Source: Peribacillus glennii
GTDB lineage: Bacteria > Bacillota > Bacilli > Bacillales > DSM-1321
NCBI RefSeq assembly: GCF_003429105.1
Contig: NZ_QVTD01000015.1
Coordinates: 1 to 64,000, forward strand
Direction of reading: 5' to 3'
Length of the DNA: 64,000 nt
The notes below the pieces were generated by a model that had not been told where the DNA came from, ran no database searches, and saw only the letters and a program-made list of their open reading frames with translations. Shown in pieces: positions 1-12,989 of this stretch (positions are counted from its first letter, which is position 1; the number at the start of each line of letters is the position of its first letter). The position numbers were made by a program, and so were the translations under genes.

Positions 1-43
1 TAGTTGGGGGTTCTCCCCCTGTGAGAGTAGGACGTCGCCAAGC
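1..43 (+). rRNA. rrf: 5S ribosomal RNA, 3' end only
   Basis: The first 43 bases match the conserved 3' end of Bacillus 5S rRNA: the GTAGTTGGGGG/TCCCCCTGTGAGAGTAGGAC arm and the closing GCCAAGC. The gene starts left of the window. An rRNA operon directly before ctsR is the usual Bacillus arrangement. A terminator follows within 10 bases. Confidence 0.9.
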
Positions 44-50
44 AAATAGA

Positions 51-84
51 AGACCAGCCGGAGAGGCTGGTCTATTCTTTTTTT
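51..84 (+). terminator. Rho-independent terminator of the rRNA operon
   Basis: A perfect 9-bp stem (AGACCAGCC at 51-59, GGCTGGTCT at 65-73) with a 5-base loop is followed by a T-rich tract. It lies right after the 5S gene and ends the rRNA transcript. Confidence 0.85.
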
Positions 85-300
85 ATCAGAATTGAACATC
101 TAGACAATGCGTCATGAACTCTAGCTTCAATGAATTAACTAATAACAATCTGGGAAGCAGCACAGAGATGGCTAAGAGTTAGCGTCCTGCTGCAATACCT
201 CCATGGCCTATGAGCTGTACGCCTCCCCTTGTGGTAACGTATAACTCAGCGACCCGTGTACAAGTCCTTTGAGATCAGCACTTCACAAAGCAAACACACC
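85..300. other. Non-coding spacer with hairpins, no gene recognised
   Basis: No open frame or tRNA is visible. There is an imperfect hairpin whose outer arms are GCAGCA (157-162) and TGCTGC (188-193) and whose inner arms are GCTAA/TTAGC (171-183). A second weak fold pairs GCTGTACG with CGTA and CAGC around 213-253. No function can be assigned. Confidence 0.4.
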
Positions 301-326
301 AGACCAGCCAATTTAGCTGGTCTTTT
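301..326 (+). terminator. Second copy of the rRNA-type terminator stem
   Basis: AGACCAGC (301-308) pairs with GCTGGTCT (316-323) and is followed by TTT. The stem repeats the one at 51-73, about 250 bases downstream, with a different loop. Confidence 0.7.
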
Positions 327-492
327 CTGCATGGAAGGAAAACATGTTGCGGAAGAAAAATTACTATTAATAATGAAGTTTTAACTAAACGTTAATGAGG
401 TATAAAAAATAATACACATAATCGACCTGTTATAGGGTATGCAATTACATAATTGTTGGCAAAAATAATATTGTAATCAAAAGGCATTACGG

Positions 493-520
493 TTGAAAAT
501 TTTTATATTCACTGTATAAT
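493..520 (+). promoter_or_regulatory. Sigma-A promoter of the ctsR operon
   Basis: TTGAAA at 493-498 and a perfect TATAAT at 515-520 are separated by 16 bases. The expected start, near 527, falls inside the CtsR operator, so bound repressor would block initiation. Confidence 0.8.
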
Positions 521-523
521 TAT

Positions 524-540
524 AGTCAAATATAGTCAAA
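524..540 (+). promoter_or_regulatory. CtsR operator (heptad direct repeat)
   Basis: Two AGTCAAA heptads (524-530 and 534-540) separated by three bases fit the known CtsR box, a tandem GTCAAA repeat. The box sits just downstream of the -10 element, so the operon is autoregulated and opens on heat or protein stress. Confidence 0.9.
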
Positions 541-559
541 GTCAGAAGGGGGGGGCTCC

Positions 560-1021
560 GTGAAAAATATATCAGATATCATTGAGAGTTATTTAAAGCA
601 CATATTGGAGATGAGTGAGAAGGACATTTTGGAAATAAAGCGAAGTGAAGTGGCGGATAAATTTCAATGTGTCCCTTCCCAAATCAATTACGTAATAAAT
701 ACCAGATTTACGATTGAAAGAGGTTACCTTGTTGAAAGTAAACGCGGGGGCGGAGGTTATATCCGGATCATGAAGGTAAAGTCCCACGATTACGCACAAT
801 TGATTGATCAACTGCTATCTCTTATCGGATCCCGTGTTTCCCAGGCATCGGCAGAGGGAGTCATCAGCAGGCTGATAGACGAAAACATCATAAATCGCCG
901 TGAAGCAAAAATCATGTTAAGCGTTATGGACCGGTCGGTCATTTTGATCGATTTGCCGGATCGGGATGAATTAAGGGCAAGGATCTTAAAGGCTATGCTT
1001 ACCACCTTAAAATATAAATAA
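560..1021 (+). CDS. ctsR: CtsR, heat-shock transcriptional repressor
   Basis: This is the class III stress repressor of clpC, clpP and clpE type genes. The 153-aa product has the N-terminal winged helix-turn-helix and the glycine-rich wing RGGGG at residues 62-66, the intrinsic heat sensor in the family. The C-terminal part is the dimer and McsB-interaction domain. The start is a GTG preceded by an unusually G-rich ribosome binding site. The gene heads a four-gene operon with mcsA, mcsB and clpC, and a CtsR box overlaps its promoter, giving autoregulation. Length and sequence are typical of Bacillus. Confidence 0.97.
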   Translation: MKNISDIIESYLKHILEMSEKDILEIKRSEVADKFQCVPSQINYVINTRFTIERGYLVESKRGGGGYIRIMKVKSHDYAQLIDQLLSLIGSRVSQASAEGVISRLIDENIINRREAKIMLSVMDRSVILIDLPDRDELRARILKAMLTTLKYK

Positions 1022-1043
1022 AAGAGCGTCTAGAGGTGATGAT

Positions 1044-1595
1044 ATGATTTGCGAGGAATGTAACGAGCGTCCAGCGACCATGCATTTCACAAAGATAATC
1101 AATGGAAAAAAAACTGAAGTTCATATGTGCGAGCGATGTGCCCAGGAAAAAGGTGAAATGTTCATGTTAAATGGCGGTCCTGGATTTTCAATAAATAATT
1201 TGTTGGCAGGATTATTTAATATTGATCCAGGCTTTCAGCAGGCAAAAGCAAATGCACTTCCAAAAACGGAGGTCCTGCGCTGTATAAGATGCAATCTTAC
1301 CTTTTCTCAATTTGTCCATATTGGCAAGTTTGGATGTGCGGAATGTTATGAAACCTTCAAAGACCATCTGGACCCTATATTAAAAAGGGTTCATAGCGGT
1401 AACACTTCTCACCACGGAAAAATCCCGAAAAGGATAGGCGGAAGTATTCATATCAAGAAACAAATCAAGGACTTAAAACAGCAGCTCAAACAGTTTATTG
1501 AGCATGAAGAATTTGAAAAAGCTGCGGAAATCCGTGATCAGGTTCGTTCATTGGAGAAAGGCGCGGACAATGTTGAAGGAGGGGGGCAGCAATGA
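1044..1595 (+). CDS. mcsA: McsA, zinc-finger activator of the McsB arginine kinase
   Basis: McsA binds and activates McsB and helps modulate CtsR. The 183-aa protein shows four CxxC pairs (C3/C6, C29/C32, C80/C83, C98/C101), which bind metal in the family, and a C-terminal UVR coiled-coil motif at about residues 139-174 that resembles the ClpC middle domain. The gene follows ctsR by 22 bases and overlaps mcsB by 4 bases, so the two are probably translationally coupled. Cytoplasmic. Confidence 0.96.
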   Translation: MICEECNERPATMHFTKIINGKKTEVHMCERCAQEKGEMFMLNGGPGFSINNLLAGLFNIDPGFQQAKANALPKTEVLRCIRCNLTFSQFVHIGKFGCAECYETFKDHLDPILKRVHSGNTSHHGKIPKRIGGSIHIKKQIKDLKQQLKQFIEHEEFEKAAEIRDQVRSLEKGADNVEGGGQQ

Positions 1596-2686
1596 GTCTG
1601 GAGCATTTTTTACAAAAAGCCATCAGTTCCTGGATGAATGAAGAAGGCCCCGATTCTGATATCGTTCTCAGCTCCCGTATACGTTTGGCCAGAAATTTTA
1701 AAGATTTTTCTTTTTCTACTTTATTTTCACAAGAAGAAGCCATGCAGATTATAAATGTAATAAAAGACTGTCTAAATGATACAGATATTCCGGAAGTGGG
1801 AAGGCTTGAGTTTTTGCAAATGGAAAGCCTGCAGCCTTTGGATAAACTGGTGTTAGTTGAAAAGCACCTGATCAGTCCTAATTTAGCTGAAGATTCACCA
1901 TATGGTGCCTGCCTTCTTTCTGCGAATGAGGAAGTCAGCATTATGGTAAATGAAGAGGATCATTTGCGGATTCAGTGCCTGTATTCAGGGTTGCAATTAA
2001 ATGAAGCATTGCAAAGAGCCAATGCCCTCGATGATTTTATCGAAGGACAAATCGATTACGCTTTTGATGAGGAACGAGGTTATCTGACAAGCTGCCCTAC
2101 TAATGTTGGCACAGGACTAAGGGCATCAGTAATGATGCACTTGCCGGGGCTGGTGCTCACCAACCAGATTAATCATCTCATACCGGCAATAAACCAATTA
2201 GGCCTTGTAGTAAGAGGGATCTACGGGGAAGGCAGTGAAGCGATCGGCAATATATTTCAGATTTCCAATCAAATCACTCTGGGTAAATCAGAAACCGATA
2301 TCGTCGAGGACTTAACGAGTGTTGTACAGCAAATCATAGCCCAGGAAAGATCCGCCCGGGAAGCATTAGTGCATACCTCTGACATACAATTAGAAGACAG
2401 GGTTTATCGTTCGTTCGGTATTCTGCAGCATGCCAGGGTCATCGAAACGAAGGAAGCGGCGAGATGTCTTTCCGATGTTAGATTAGGGATAGATCTTGGG
2501 TATATAAAAAATATTTCCAAAGGCATCTTGAATGAATTGATGATATTGACCCAACCTGGATTTTTACAAAAGTATGCTGGCGGACCGCTTCGGCCTCATG
2601 AAAGGGATATAAGGCGGGCTGCTTTCATTAGAGAACGATTCGATTTAGAGAAAAAAGATAATTCTGAAGGAGGAAATTCCCTATGA
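1592..2686 (+). CDS. mcsB: McsB, protein-arginine kinase
   Basis: McsB phosphorylates arginines on CtsR and on damaged proteins; phosphoarginine marks them for ClpCP degradation. The 364-aa sequence has the phosphagen-kinase fold, with the nucleotide-binding segment SSRIRLARN (27-35) and the catalytic region around C168 ([13 protein letters not shown]). It starts inside the mcsA stop codon and overlaps clpC by 4 bases, so stoichiometry is probably coupled. All key family motifs are intact. Confidence 0.97.
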   Translation: MSLEHFLQKAISSWMNEEGPDSDIVLSSRIRLARNFKDFSFSTLFSQEEAMQIINVIKDCLNDTDIPEVGRLEFLQMESLQPLDKLVLVEKHLISPNLAEDSPYGACLLSANEEVSIMVNEEDHLRIQCLYSGLQLNEALQRANALDDFIEGQIDYAFDEERGYLTSCPTNVGTGLRASVMMHLPGLVLTNQINHLIPAINQLGLVVRGIYGEGSEAIGNIFQISNQITLGKSETDIVEDLTSVVQQIIAQERSAREALVHTSDIQLEDRVYRSFGILQHARVIETKEAARCLSDVRLGIDLGYIKNISKGILNELMILTQPGFLQKYAGGPLRPHERDIRRAAFIRERFDLEKKDNSEGGNSL

Positions 2687-5121
2687 TGTTTGGCCGATTT
2701 ACCGAAAGAGCACAGAAAGTGTTGGCATTAGCCCAGGAAGAAGCGATTCGTTTAGGACATAACAATATTGGGACTGAACATATTTTGCTTGGTCTTGTGC
2801 GAGAAGGGGAAGGGATTGCCGCAAAAGCATTGTATGCCCTCGGTTTAGGGGCGGATAAAATCCAAAAAGAAGTTGAAAACCTGATTGGCCGCGGCCAGGA
2901 AAACGCCCAAACAATCCACTATACGCCACGTGCCAAAAAAGTGATTGAGTTATCCATGGATGAAGCACGAAAACTTGGCCATTCTTATGTCGGCACTGAG
3001 CATGTCCTTCTTGGATTGATCAGGGAGGGGGAAGGTGTTGCTGCAAGGGTCCTAAATAACCTTGGGGTCAGCCTAAACAAGGCGCGCCAACAGGTGCTGC
3101 AGCTTTTGGGCAGCAATGAATCAGGAGGGCATCAGGGAGCCTCTTCTGCAACTGCGAGTACTCCGACATTAGATAGCCTTGCCCGCGATTTAACAGCGAT
3201 TGCCCGAGAAGGCAGCCTTGACCCGGTCATTGGCAGGAGCAAAGAAATTCAAAGGGTCATCGAAGTATTAAGCCGTCGTACAAAAAATAACCCGGTGCTG
3301 ATCGGTGAGCCAGGTGTTGGTAAAACCGCGATTGCTGAAGGCCTTGCCCAGCAAATCATCAATAATGAGGTTCCTGAGATTTTACGTGACAAGCGCGTAA
3401 TGACGTTGGATATGGGAACGGTTGTTGCTGGTACAAAATACCGCGGTGAATTTGAGGACCGATTAAAGAAAGTGATGGATGAAATCCGACAGGCGGGCAA
3501 TATCATCCTCTTTATTGATGAACTTCATACATTGATCGGTGCCGGTGGGGCAGAGGGAGCGATTGATGCTTCCAATATCCTGAAGCCATCTCTTGCCCGG
3601 GGAGAGCTTCAATGTATCGGTGCTACAACACTTGATGAATACAGGAAATATATCGAAAAGGATGCTGCACTGGAGCGCCGCTTCCAGCCAATCCAGGTTA
3701 ATGAGCCGACCATCGATGAATCCATTCAGATCCTTCAGGGGCTGCGTGACCGATATGAGGCGCACCACAGAGTCTCCATTTCCGATGAGGCAATCGAGGC
3801 AGCGGTTAAGTTATCTGACCGCTATATTTCTGACCGTTTCTTGCCGGATAAGGCCATCGACTTGATTGATGAGGCGGGTTCCAAGGTGAGATTGCGCTCC
3901 TATACAACACCGCCAAACCTTAAAGAGCTGGAACAAAAGCTTGATGAAGTAAGAAAAGAAAAAGATGCTTCTGTCCAGAGTCAGGAATTCGAGAAAGCGG
4001 CTTCTCTTCGGGACACAGAACAGCGACTGAGAGAGCAGCTGGAAGAGACGAAAAAAACTTGGAAGGAAAAACAAGGGCAGGAAAACAGTGCAGTCACTGT
4101 CGATGACATCGCCCATGTGGTATCGAGCTGGACCGGCATACCTGTCACAAGGCTTGCCCAAACAGAAACTGATAAACTTTTGAACATGGAGCAAATCCTT
4201 CATTCACGTGTGATTGGCCAAGAAGAAGCTGTGAAGGCAGTGGCGAAAGCAGTCCGCCGTGCAAGGGCCGGCTTGAAAGATCCTAAACGCCCGATTGGAT
4301 CGTTCATTTTTCTTGGGCCTACAGGTGTGGGTAAGACTGAGCTCGCGCGTGCGCTCGCAGAATCTATCTTTGGTGACGAAGATGCCATGATCCGTATCGA
4401 TATGTCCGAATATATGGAGAAACATTCGACTTCACGCCTGGTTGGCTCACCTCCAGGATATGTAGGATACGAAGAGGGCGGGCAATTGACAGAAAAGGTC
4501 CGCAGAAAACCTTACTCTGTCGTCCTGCTTGATGAAATTGAAAAAGCGCATCCGGATGTATTCAATATCTTGCTTCAAGTCCTGGAAGATGGAAGGCTGA
4601 CGGATTCCAAAGGGCGTGCCGTGGATTTCCGCAATACGATTTTGATTATGACTTCAAACGTAGGTGCAGAAGCCCTGAAGCGCAATAAATATGTCGGGTT
4701 TAACATCCAGGATGAAGGCCAGGACTACAAGGATATGAAAGGAAAGGTAATGGAAGAGCTAAAACGCGCTTTCCGGCCAGAATTTTTAAACCGTATCGAT
4801 GAAACCATCGTCTTCCATTCGCTGGAGAAAACACATTTAAAAGAAATCGTAACCTTAATGGCAGACCAGCTTACTGTCCGTTTAAAAGAGCAGGATATCC
4901 TGGTCGAGCTCACGGATTCGGCTAAAGAGAAAATTGCTGAAGAGGGATTTGACCCCGAATATGGAGCCCGCCCAATCAGGAGAGCAATCCAGAAGCATGT
5001 AGAGGATTTTCTGTCTGAAGAGCTTCTAAAAGGCAATGTCCACAAAGGCCAGAGAGTGTTGATCGACGTAGTAAATGGAGAATTTACCCTGAAACAAGAA
5101 GCAACTACGGTCGAGCATTAA
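2683..5121 (+). CDS. clpC: ClpC, Hsp100 unfoldase of the ClpCP protease
   Basis: This AAA+ unfoldase feeds phosphoarginine-tagged and adaptor-delivered substrates into ClpP. The 812-aa protein has two N-terminal Clp repeats (about 2-145, the arginine-phosphate receptor domain). The first ATPase has Walker A GEPGVGKT at 208-215 and Walker B around [12 protein letters not shown]-containing middle domain (about 415-455) follows, then the second ATPase with Walker A GPTGVGKT at 545-552. It begins Met-Met-Phe-Gly-Arg-Phe as in Bacillus. It is the last gene before a strong terminator, so the CtsR operon ends here. Confidence 0.98.
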   Translation: MMFGRFTERAQKVLALAQEEAIRLGHNNIGTEHILLGLVREGEGIAAKALYALGLGADKIQKEVENLIGRGQENAQTIHYTPRAKKVIELSMDEARKLGHSYVGTEHVLLGLIREGEGVAARVLNNLGVSLNKARQQVLQLLGSNESGGHQGASSATASTPTLDSLARDLTAIAREGSLDPVIGRSKEIQRVIEVLSRRTKNNPVLIGEPGVGKTAIAEGLAQQIINNEVPEILRDKRVMTLDMGTVVAGTKYRGEFEDRLKKVMDEIRQAGNIILFIDELHTLIGAGGAEGAIDASNILKPSLARGELQCIGATTLDEYRKYIEKDAALERRFQPIQVNEPTIDESIQILQGLRDRYEAHHRVSISDEAIEAAVKLSDRYISDRFLPDKAIDLIDEAGSKVRLRSYTTPPNLKELEQKLDEVRKEKDASVQSQEFEKAASLRDTEQRLREQLEETKKTWKEKQGQENSAVTVDDIAHVVSSWTGIPVTRLAQTETDKLLNMEQILHSRVIGQEEAVKAVAKAVRRARAGLKDPKRPIGSFIFLGPTGVGKTELARALAESIFGDEDAMIRIDMSEYMEKHSTSRLVGSPPGYVGYEEGGQLTEKVRRKPYSVVLLDEIEKAHPDVFNILLQVLEDGRLTDSKGRAVDFRNTILIMTSNVGAEALKRNKYVGFNIQDEGQDYKDMKGKVMEELKRAFRPEFLNRIDETIVFHSLEKTHLKEIVTLMADQLTVRLKEQDILVELTDSAKEKIAEEGFDPEYGARPIRRAIQKHVEDFLSEELLKGNVHKGQRVLIDVVNGEFTLKQEATTVEH

Positions 5122-5141
5122 AATATTCAGTCCGAAAAATG

Positions 5142-5174
5142 GAGGTACACGAAAAATCCGTGTACCTCTTTTTT
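5142..5174 (+). terminator. Terminator of the ctsR-clpC operon
   Basis: A perfect 10-bp stem (5142-5151 with 5159-5168) carries a 7-base A-rich loop and is followed by six or more T residues. It separates the heat-shock operon from radA. Some read-through would be needed if radA is partly stress induced. Confidence 0.9.
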
Positions 5175-5376
5175 ATGGTACCATTGACAGGCGAAGCATT
5201 ATTTGTGAAAAGATATGCCCAGCTCAGTACCGATGTGGACATGTCGAACGGATTAAAAAATAATCTATTTGATTTGTACATCTTTTTTAGAAGGATTAAA
5301 CCGGACATATATTTAATATCTTAGTAGTGGCGTTTTTTATTGAACCAGGATTTTTCAAAAAAGAAAGGAAGCAAAT

Positions 5377-6768
5377 ATGGCTGTAAAGAAAAAGACCAAA
5401 TTCATATGTCAGTCGTGCGGGTATGAGTCTGCTAAATGGATGGGCAAATGTCCTGGCTGCGGCGATTGGAACAAGATGGTCGAAGAGGTGGAAATCACAG
5501 GACCTGCAAGAAGGAGAGCCTTTGCCCATTCTGAAATGGCGACAGGTACAATGGAACGCCAAAAGGCCGCCCCGATCACTTCCATACAGACATCAAAGGA
5601 ACCTCGGATTTCGACTGATTTAGCGGAATTAAATCGCGCTCTTGGAGGCGGTATCGTTCAGGGATCGCTTGTTTTGATAGGCGGGGATCCGGGAATAGGC
5701 AAGTCTACACTCCTTTTGCAGGTTTCATCACAATTGGCACGGAAGCAGAAAAAAGTATTATATGTGTCCGGTGAGGAATCGGTGAAGCAGACAAAATTAA
5801 GGGCAGACCGCCTTGGTGCGGCAAGTGATAATCTCTTCGTCTATGCGGAAACTGACATGGATTACATCGAACAGGCTATTCGTGAGGTAAACCCGGATTT
5901 AGTAATCGTTGATTCGATCCAGACGGTTTACCAGTCGGAGATAACCTCGGCACCTGGAAGTGTATCGCAGGTTCGGGAATGCACAGCATCCTTGATGAGG
6001 ATCGCAAAAACGAATGGCATCGCCATCTTTATTGTCGGGCATGTGACGAAGGAAGGTTCAATAGCAGGGCCGCGTCTTCTGGAACACATGGTTGATACCG
6101 TATTATATTTTGAAGGTGAAAGGCACCACACATACCGGATTGTCCGCGCAGTAAAAAACCGTTTTGGATCCACGAATGAAATGGGTATTTTTGAAATGAA
6201 AGAAAATGGTCTTGAAGAGGTAGAAAATCCTTCGGAAATTTTTTTGGAAGAGCGTTCCCAGGGTGCTTCCGGGTCGACAGTGGTGGCTTCAATGGAAGGT
6301 ACCAGGCCCGTACTCGTTGAAATCCAAGCATTAATTTCACCGACAAGCTTTGGAACTCCAAGAAGAATGGCTACCGGGATTGACCATAACCGCGTATCTC
6401 TGTTGATGGCTGTCCTGGAAAAAAGAGTAGGGCTTCTTTTGCAAAATCAGGATGCCTATTTAAAGGTAGCCGGGGGTGTAAAGCTTGATGAACCCGCCAT
6501 TGACCTTGCAATAGCGGTCAGCATCGCTTCAAGCTTTCGCGACCATCCTACTAAACAATCGGACTGTATTATAGGTGAGGTGGGCCTGACAGGGGAAGTA
6601 AGACGGGTATCACGGATTGAGCAGCGCGTCCAGGAAGCGGCAAAGCTCGGGTTTGAACGAATTATTCTGCCATCCAATAATATTGGCGGCTGGAATGCAC
6701 CGAAAGGGATTGAGATTGTTGGTGTGTCCACGGTTACGGAGGCTCTTCATTATGCTTTAGGAGGGTAA
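5377..6768 (+). CDS. radA: RadA (Sms), DNA branch-migration ATPase
   Basis: RadA is a RecA-like hexameric motor that helps process recombination intermediates in repair and transformation. The 463-aa protein has a C4 zinc finger (C11, C14, C25, C28), Walker [11 protein letters not shown] (102-111), the RadA signature KNRFG (260-264) and a C-terminal Lon-protease-like domain. It has a good ribosome binding site (AAAGGAAG) and is followed after 2 bases by disA, an arrangement that links repair with c-di-AMP signalling. Confidence 0.97.
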   Translation: MAVKKKTKFICQSCGYESAKWMGKCPGCGDWNKMVEEVEITGPARRRAFAHSEMATGTMERQKAAPITSIQTSKEPRISTDLAELNRALGGGIVQGSLVLIGGDPGIGKSTLLLQVSSQLARKQKKVLYVSGEESVKQTKLRADRLGAASDNLFVYAETDMDYIEQAIREVNPDLVIVDSIQTVYQSEITSAPGSVSQVRECTASLMRIAKTNGIAIFIVGHVTKEGSIAGPRLLEHMVDTVLYFEGERHHTYRIVRAVKNRFGSTNEMGIFEMKENGLEEVENPSEIFLEERSQGASGSTVVASMEGTRPVLVEIQALISPTSFGTPRRMATGIDHNRVSLLMAVLEKRVGLLLQNQDAYLKVAGGVKLDEPAIDLAIAVSIASSFRDHPTKQSDCIIGEVGLTGEVRRVSRIEQRVQEAAKLGFERIILPSNNIGGWNAPKGIEIVGVSTVTEALHYALGG

Positions 6769-6770
6769 GA

Positions 6771-7844
6771 ATGACGGAAAAAAAACTCAATGAAAAGACG
6801 AAGCATGAAATATTGCAAATGGTGGCACCGGGATCACCTCTACGGGAGGGAATCGATAATGTATTGCGTGCCAATACCGGCGGCCTGATCGTGGTAGGCT
6901 ATAATGAAAAGGTAAGCGCAATTGTAGATGGTGGATTTCAACTGAATTGTTCTTGTACGCCGAGTAACCTTTATGAGCTCGCCAAAATGGACGGGGCCAT
7001 CATTCTGAGTGATAAAGCGGATAAGATCTTGCTTGCCAATGCACAGCTGGTTCCGGATTCGGCCATTCCTTCTACCGAGACAGGCATGCGTCACCGGACC
7101 GCTGAAAGGGTGGCAAGGGAAACTAAAAGTTTAGTGATCGCCATTTCACAACGGCGTACGGTAATTACGCTTTACCAGGGGAATTTCCGCTATGCCTTAA
7201 AGGATATTGGAGTCATTCTGGCAAAGGCCAACCTCGCGATACAAACACTTGAAAAGTATAAAGCAGTCCTCCAGCAAAGCATATCAGACCTCAGTGTTTT
7301 GGAATTTGAAGAAATCGTCACGTACGCTGATCTTCTAAGGGTATTCCACCGTTATGTGATGGTACTTAGGATAAAGGCGGAACTTCTGTCGTATTTAAGC
7401 GAACTTGGAACGGAAGGGAGGCTGATCCGCCTTCAGATGAATGAGCTTTTAGCTGATTTAGAAGAAGAAGGGGAGCTTCTTATCAAAGATTACTCCTTTG
7501 ACAGGTCCGCCAGACCTGTACACATCGTTCGACGGCTGCAGGAACTCGCCCAACAGGAAATTCTGGAAGATGGGGTGCTCTTAAAGGTGCTTGGCTACAT
7601 TGGCTATATCCATCTTGACGAAAGTATAAAGCCCCGGGGGTACCGTATTCTCAACAAGATTCCGCGGCTGCCGGGACTTATTGTCGAAAACCTCGTAAAC
7701 CGATTTGGCAATTTCACAAATGTGACGAACGCTACTGTGGACGAACTGGATGAAGTTGAAGGGATTGGGGAGGTCAGGGCGAAAAAAATCAGGGAGGGAC
7801 TTCGGATCTTAAAGTCCCAGCTCATCACGGAAAGAAGATTCTGA
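6771..7844 (+). CDS. disA: DisA, diadenylate cyclase and DNA-integrity scanner
   Basis: DisA makes c-di-AMP from two ATP while scanning DNA; branched DNA stops synthesis, and in Bacillus this delays sporulation. The 357-aa protein has the DAC domain with the catalytic DGA at 74-76 and RHR at 107-109, a helical spine, and a C-terminal helix-hairpin-helix DNA-binding domain ([12 protein letters not shown] region). It is spaced 2 bases from radA, whose product is known to act with DisA. Confidence 0.97.
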   Translation: MTEKKLNEKTKHEILQMVAPGSPLREGIDNVLRANTGGLIVVGYNEKVSAIVDGGFQLNCSCTPSNLYELAKMDGAIILSDKADKILLANAQLVPDSAIPSTETGMRHRTAERVARETKSLVIAISQRRTVITLYQGNFRYALKDIGVILAKANLAIQTLEKYKAVLQQSISDLSVLEFEEIVTYADLLRVFHRYVMVLRIKAELLSYLSELGTEGRLIRLQMNELLADLEEEGELLIKDYSFDRSARPVHIVRRLQELAQQEILEDGVLLKVLGYIGYIHLDESIKPRGYRILNKIPRLPGLIVENLVNRFGNFTNVTNATVDELDEVEGIGEVRAKKIREGLRILKSQLITERRF

Positions 7845-8083
7845 ATATCCTAAAATGGCTCCATATCGGCCCTGGTTTCAACCGGTCTTCAAAATGAAGA
7901 ATGGGGTTGATAATTTTTGACACCCCCGGCACTTCGGTGCTAGGCTAAGAATGAAGCCGCATTTTTTCTATGAATTTTACTAGGTTAACACTTTATTTAT
8001 CGTCCTAATTATTTTGAAAAACCTTCTTTAATATGGTTTCAATTTTTTCATTTTGTCAATAATGAGTAAAAGGAGGTGGAGGA

Positions 8084-10373
<2,290 letters not shown>

Positions 10374-10465
10374 CCCGTTTTAACAGACGAGTAGCTTTAT
10401 TCCGTTATACTTAGATGGTAGAATGGAACGATAATAGACACAGAGATACAGCTTAGGAGGATTAA

Positions 10466-11926
10466 ATGATGACCAGCGAGATTCGTGTTCGTTATGCACC
10501 GAGCCCGACCGGGCATTTACATATTGGAAATGCGCGGACAGCATTATTCAATTATCTGTTTGCCCGCAATAAAGGCGGAAAATTTATTATCCGCATAGAA
10601 GATACAGATCAAAAGCGCAATATTGAAGGCGGGGAAGAAAGCCAGCTTAAATATTTAAAGTGGCTTGGAATGGATTGGGATGAGAGCGTGGACAAAGGCG
10701 GGGAATACGGACCTTACCGCCAATCAGAACGCAATGATATATACAGGGAATTATATGGGGAGCTGCTTGAAAAAGGGCTTGCCTATAAATGTTATTGTAC
10801 GGAAGAAGAGCTGGAGGCAGAGCGCGAGGCCCAGATGGCCAAGAATGAAACGCCAAAGTATTCAGGCAAATGCCGCTATTTGACAGAGGAGGAACGCGCA
10901 AAACTTGAGGAAGAGGGAAGGAAGCCGAGCATCAGGTTTGTTGTCCCTGAAGGAAAGGTGTACCGGTTCCATGATATGGTCAAGGATGAGGTCTCGTTCG
11001 AATCAGAGGGCATTGGGGATTGGGTTATCGTAAAGAAAGATGGTATTCCGACATATAATTTTGCCGTAGCGGTTGATGATCATTTGATGAAAATTTCCCA
11101 TGTGCTTCGAGGTGATGACCATATTTCCAATACGCCGAAGCAATTGATGATTTACGAGGCATTTGGCTGGGAGCCGCCGGTGTTCGGGCATATGACTCTG
11201 ATCGTCAATGAAAACCGGAAGAAGTTAAGCAAGCGGGACGAGTCAATTATCCAATTCATTGAGCAATATGAAGAGCTCGGTTATGTGCCGGAAGCGCTGT
11301 TTAATTTTATCGCTTTGTTGGGATGGTCCCCGGTAGGAGAAGAGGAGCTTTTCACAAAAGAGGAGTTTATCCGTCAATTTGATGCTGACAGATTATCAAA
11401 ATCTCCGGCGCTTTTCGATCAGCAGAAGCTTGCCTGGATGAATAACCAATATGTGAAACAGCTCGAGCTTGCACGTGCTGTAGAAATATCGCTTCCTCAT
11501 CTTATCAAAGCCGATAGGGTATCTGAGAACATGAGTCCCAAGGAAAAGGAATGGGTTGAGAACCTCATTGCCCTTTATCAGGAACAAATGACCTATGGAG
11601 CGGAAATCGTGGAACTTTCAAGCTTGTTCTTTAAGGATGAGATTGAATATGAAGATGAAGCGAAAGAAATGCTTTCCGAGGAACAGGTGCCACAAGTCAT
11701 GGCCGCATTCCTCGAGGAAGTGAACAAGCTTGAAGAATTTACTGCCGACGAAGTCAAGGCAGCTATCAAAGCAGTCCAAAAGAGCACAGGGCAGAAGGGC
11801 AAGAAGTTGTTTATGCCAATCCGCGCTGCTGCCACCGGCCAAACTCACGGACCTGACCTTCCGAAAGCGATCGCTTTATTAGGCAAAGAAAAAATAAAAA
11901 ATCGCCTGCAAAGCATTTTGCATTAA
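10466..11926 (+). CDS. gltX: Glutamyl-tRNA synthetase
   Basis: This class I synthetase charges tRNA-Glu and, in most Bacillus, also tRNA-Gln in the indirect amidation route. The 486-aa protein has the HIGH motif HLHIG at 17-21 and the KMSKS equivalent KLSKR at 253-257, plus a C-terminal anticodon domain. Two ATGs lie in tandem (10466, 10469); an AGGAGG site precedes them. A 92-base gap follows ispF. No T-box is seen in front of gltX. Confidence 0.97.
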   Translation: MMTSEIRVRYAPSPTGHLHIGNARTALFNYLFARNKGGKFIIRIEDTDQKRNIEGGEESQLKYLKWLGMDWDESVDKGGEYGPYRQSERNDIYRELYGELLEKGLAYKCYCTEEELEAEREAQMAKNETPKYSGKCRYLTEEERAKLEEEGRKPSIRFVVPEGKVYRFHDMVKDEVSFESEGIGDWVIVKKDGIPTYNFAVAVDDHLMKISHVLRGDDHISNTPKQLMIYEAFGWEPPVFGHMTLIVNENRKKLSKRDESIIQFIEQYEELGYVPEALFNFIALLGWSPVGEEELFTKEEFIRQFDADRLSKSPALFDQQKLAWMNNQYVKQLELARAVEISLPHLIKADRVSENMSPKEKEWVENLIALYQEQMTYGAEIVELSSLFFKDEIEYEDEAKEMLSEEQVPQVMAAFLEEVNKLEEFTADEVKAAIKAVQKSTGQKGKKLFMPIRAAATGQTHGPDLPKAIALLGKEKIKNRLQSILH

Positions 11927-11929
11927 CAT

Positions 11930-11957
11930 TTGACAGGAAGTATAATATATTAATAAT
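11930..11957 (+). promoter_or_regulatory. Promoter of the cysE T-box leader
   Basis: TTGACA at 11930-11935 is followed after about 16 bases by an AT-rich -10 (AATAAT at 11952-11957). It lies directly upstream of the T-box structure. The exact -10 is ambiguous because the region is all A and T. Confidence 0.6.
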
Positions 11958-11977
11958 TAATTTAAAACCTGAATGCG

Positions 11978-12246
11978 TAGATGGGGAGAAGTAAAGAAAT
12001 GATGCTTTGCAGAGAGAACCATAACTCGGTGAAAATGGTTTAAGCCTCTCATTGCTTGAAATGCACCCCAGAGCCCTCCGCTGAACCTTAAAAGTCAGTA
12101 GGCGAAGGCGGAGTTCCCCCGTTATAGGGAAACGAGTTGGGAATGAGTGTTTTGATCGGCTTACGGGCTTCGGAGGACACATTCCAAACAGAGTGGAACC
12201 GCGCACAAGAAAGCGTCTCTGTCTTTATGCAGAGACGCTTTTTTTT
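11978..12246 (+). promoter_or_regulatory. Cysteine T-box riboswitch of cysE-cysS
   Basis: The leader holds the T-box core AACAGAGTGGAACCGCG (12187-12203, tRNA acceptor bulge TGGAA) before an 11-bp terminator (12211-12221 with 12230-12240, then T8). Stem I closes with GGGG (11983-11986) and CCCC (12066-12069). The base triplet just inside its 3' side is TGC at 12062-12064, followed by A, as expected for a Cys specifier. Uncharged tRNA-Cys would favour the antiterminator and switch on cysE, cysS and downstream genes. Confidence 0.92.
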
Positions 12247-12343
12247 ATGGTTTTAACAGGGGCATAAGACAACGCAGTTTAGCATCCGGTGCCTGACATC
12301 TGCCACCAATAGAGATCACGACAAGGAGAGGGAGGAAACACAA

Positions 12344-12988
12344 GTGTTTAAAGTCTTAAAAGAAGATATTGAAGTCATTTTCGACCAGGATCCTGCTGCG
12401 CGCAGCTATATTGAAGTCATCCTTACTTATTCCGGACTCCATGCGATTTGGAGCCATCGGCTGGCCCATGGATTATTCAAAAGGAAGCTTTATTTTCTCG
12501 CAAGGGCTATTTCGCAAATCAGCCGTTTTTTTACAGGCATTGAAATCCATCCTGGTGCCAGGATTGGCAGGCGTTTCTTTATAGATCATGGAATGGGTGT
12601 TGTGATAGGGGAAACCTGTGAGATTGGCGATAACGTTTCCGTGTTTCAGGGCGTTACTCTCGGCGGTACGGGTAAAGAAAAAGGGAAAAGGCATCCTACC
12701 ATCAAGGATAATGTGTTGATTGCAACAGGTGCTAAGGTTCTTGGCTCGATCACAATTGGCGAAAATTCCAAGATTGGCGCAGGTTCTGTTGTCCTAAAGG
12801 AAGTACCGCCAAATTCAACGGTTGTAGGCATACCAGGCAAGGTGGTCATAAGGGACGGCGTGAGGATAAAAGACTTGGATCACACTGATTTGCCCGATCC
12901 AACGGCTGACCGTTTTAAAGAGATGGAAAGGGAAATAGCCGCTTTAAAATCAAAGTTGGAAGAATTAAAAAAAGAAAGGATCAAATAA
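12344..12988 (+). CDS. cysE: Serine O-acetyltransferase
   Basis: CysE acetylates serine with acetyl-CoA, the first step to cysteine. The 214-aa protein has the N-terminal helical domain and the left-handed beta-helix of hexapeptide repeats (about 60-180) with the catalytic [11 protein letters not shown] region. The start is GTG after GGGAGGAAA. It is placed downstream of a Cys T-box and 1 base before cysS, so cysteine synthesis and charging are controlled together. Confidence 0.96.
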   Translation: MFKVLKEDIEVIFDQDPAARSYIEVILTYSGLHAIWSHRLAHGLFKRKLYFLARAISQISRFFTGIEIHPGARIGRRFFIDHGMGVVIGETCEIGDNVSVFQGVTLGGTGKEKGKRHPTIKDNVLIATGAKVLGSITIGENSKIGAGSVVLKEVPPNSTVVGIPGKVVIRDGVRIKDLDHTDLPDPTADRFKEMEREIAALKSKLEELKKERIK

Positions 12989-12989
12989 A

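Noticed and set aside
5184..5216. TTGACA as a radA promoter
   Set aside because: No -10 element lies at 16-19 bases; GATATG is 22 or more away.
5139..5324. Open frame of 61 codons after clpC
   Set aside because: It starts inside the operon terminator stem, has no proper ribosome binding site and no recognisable protein features.
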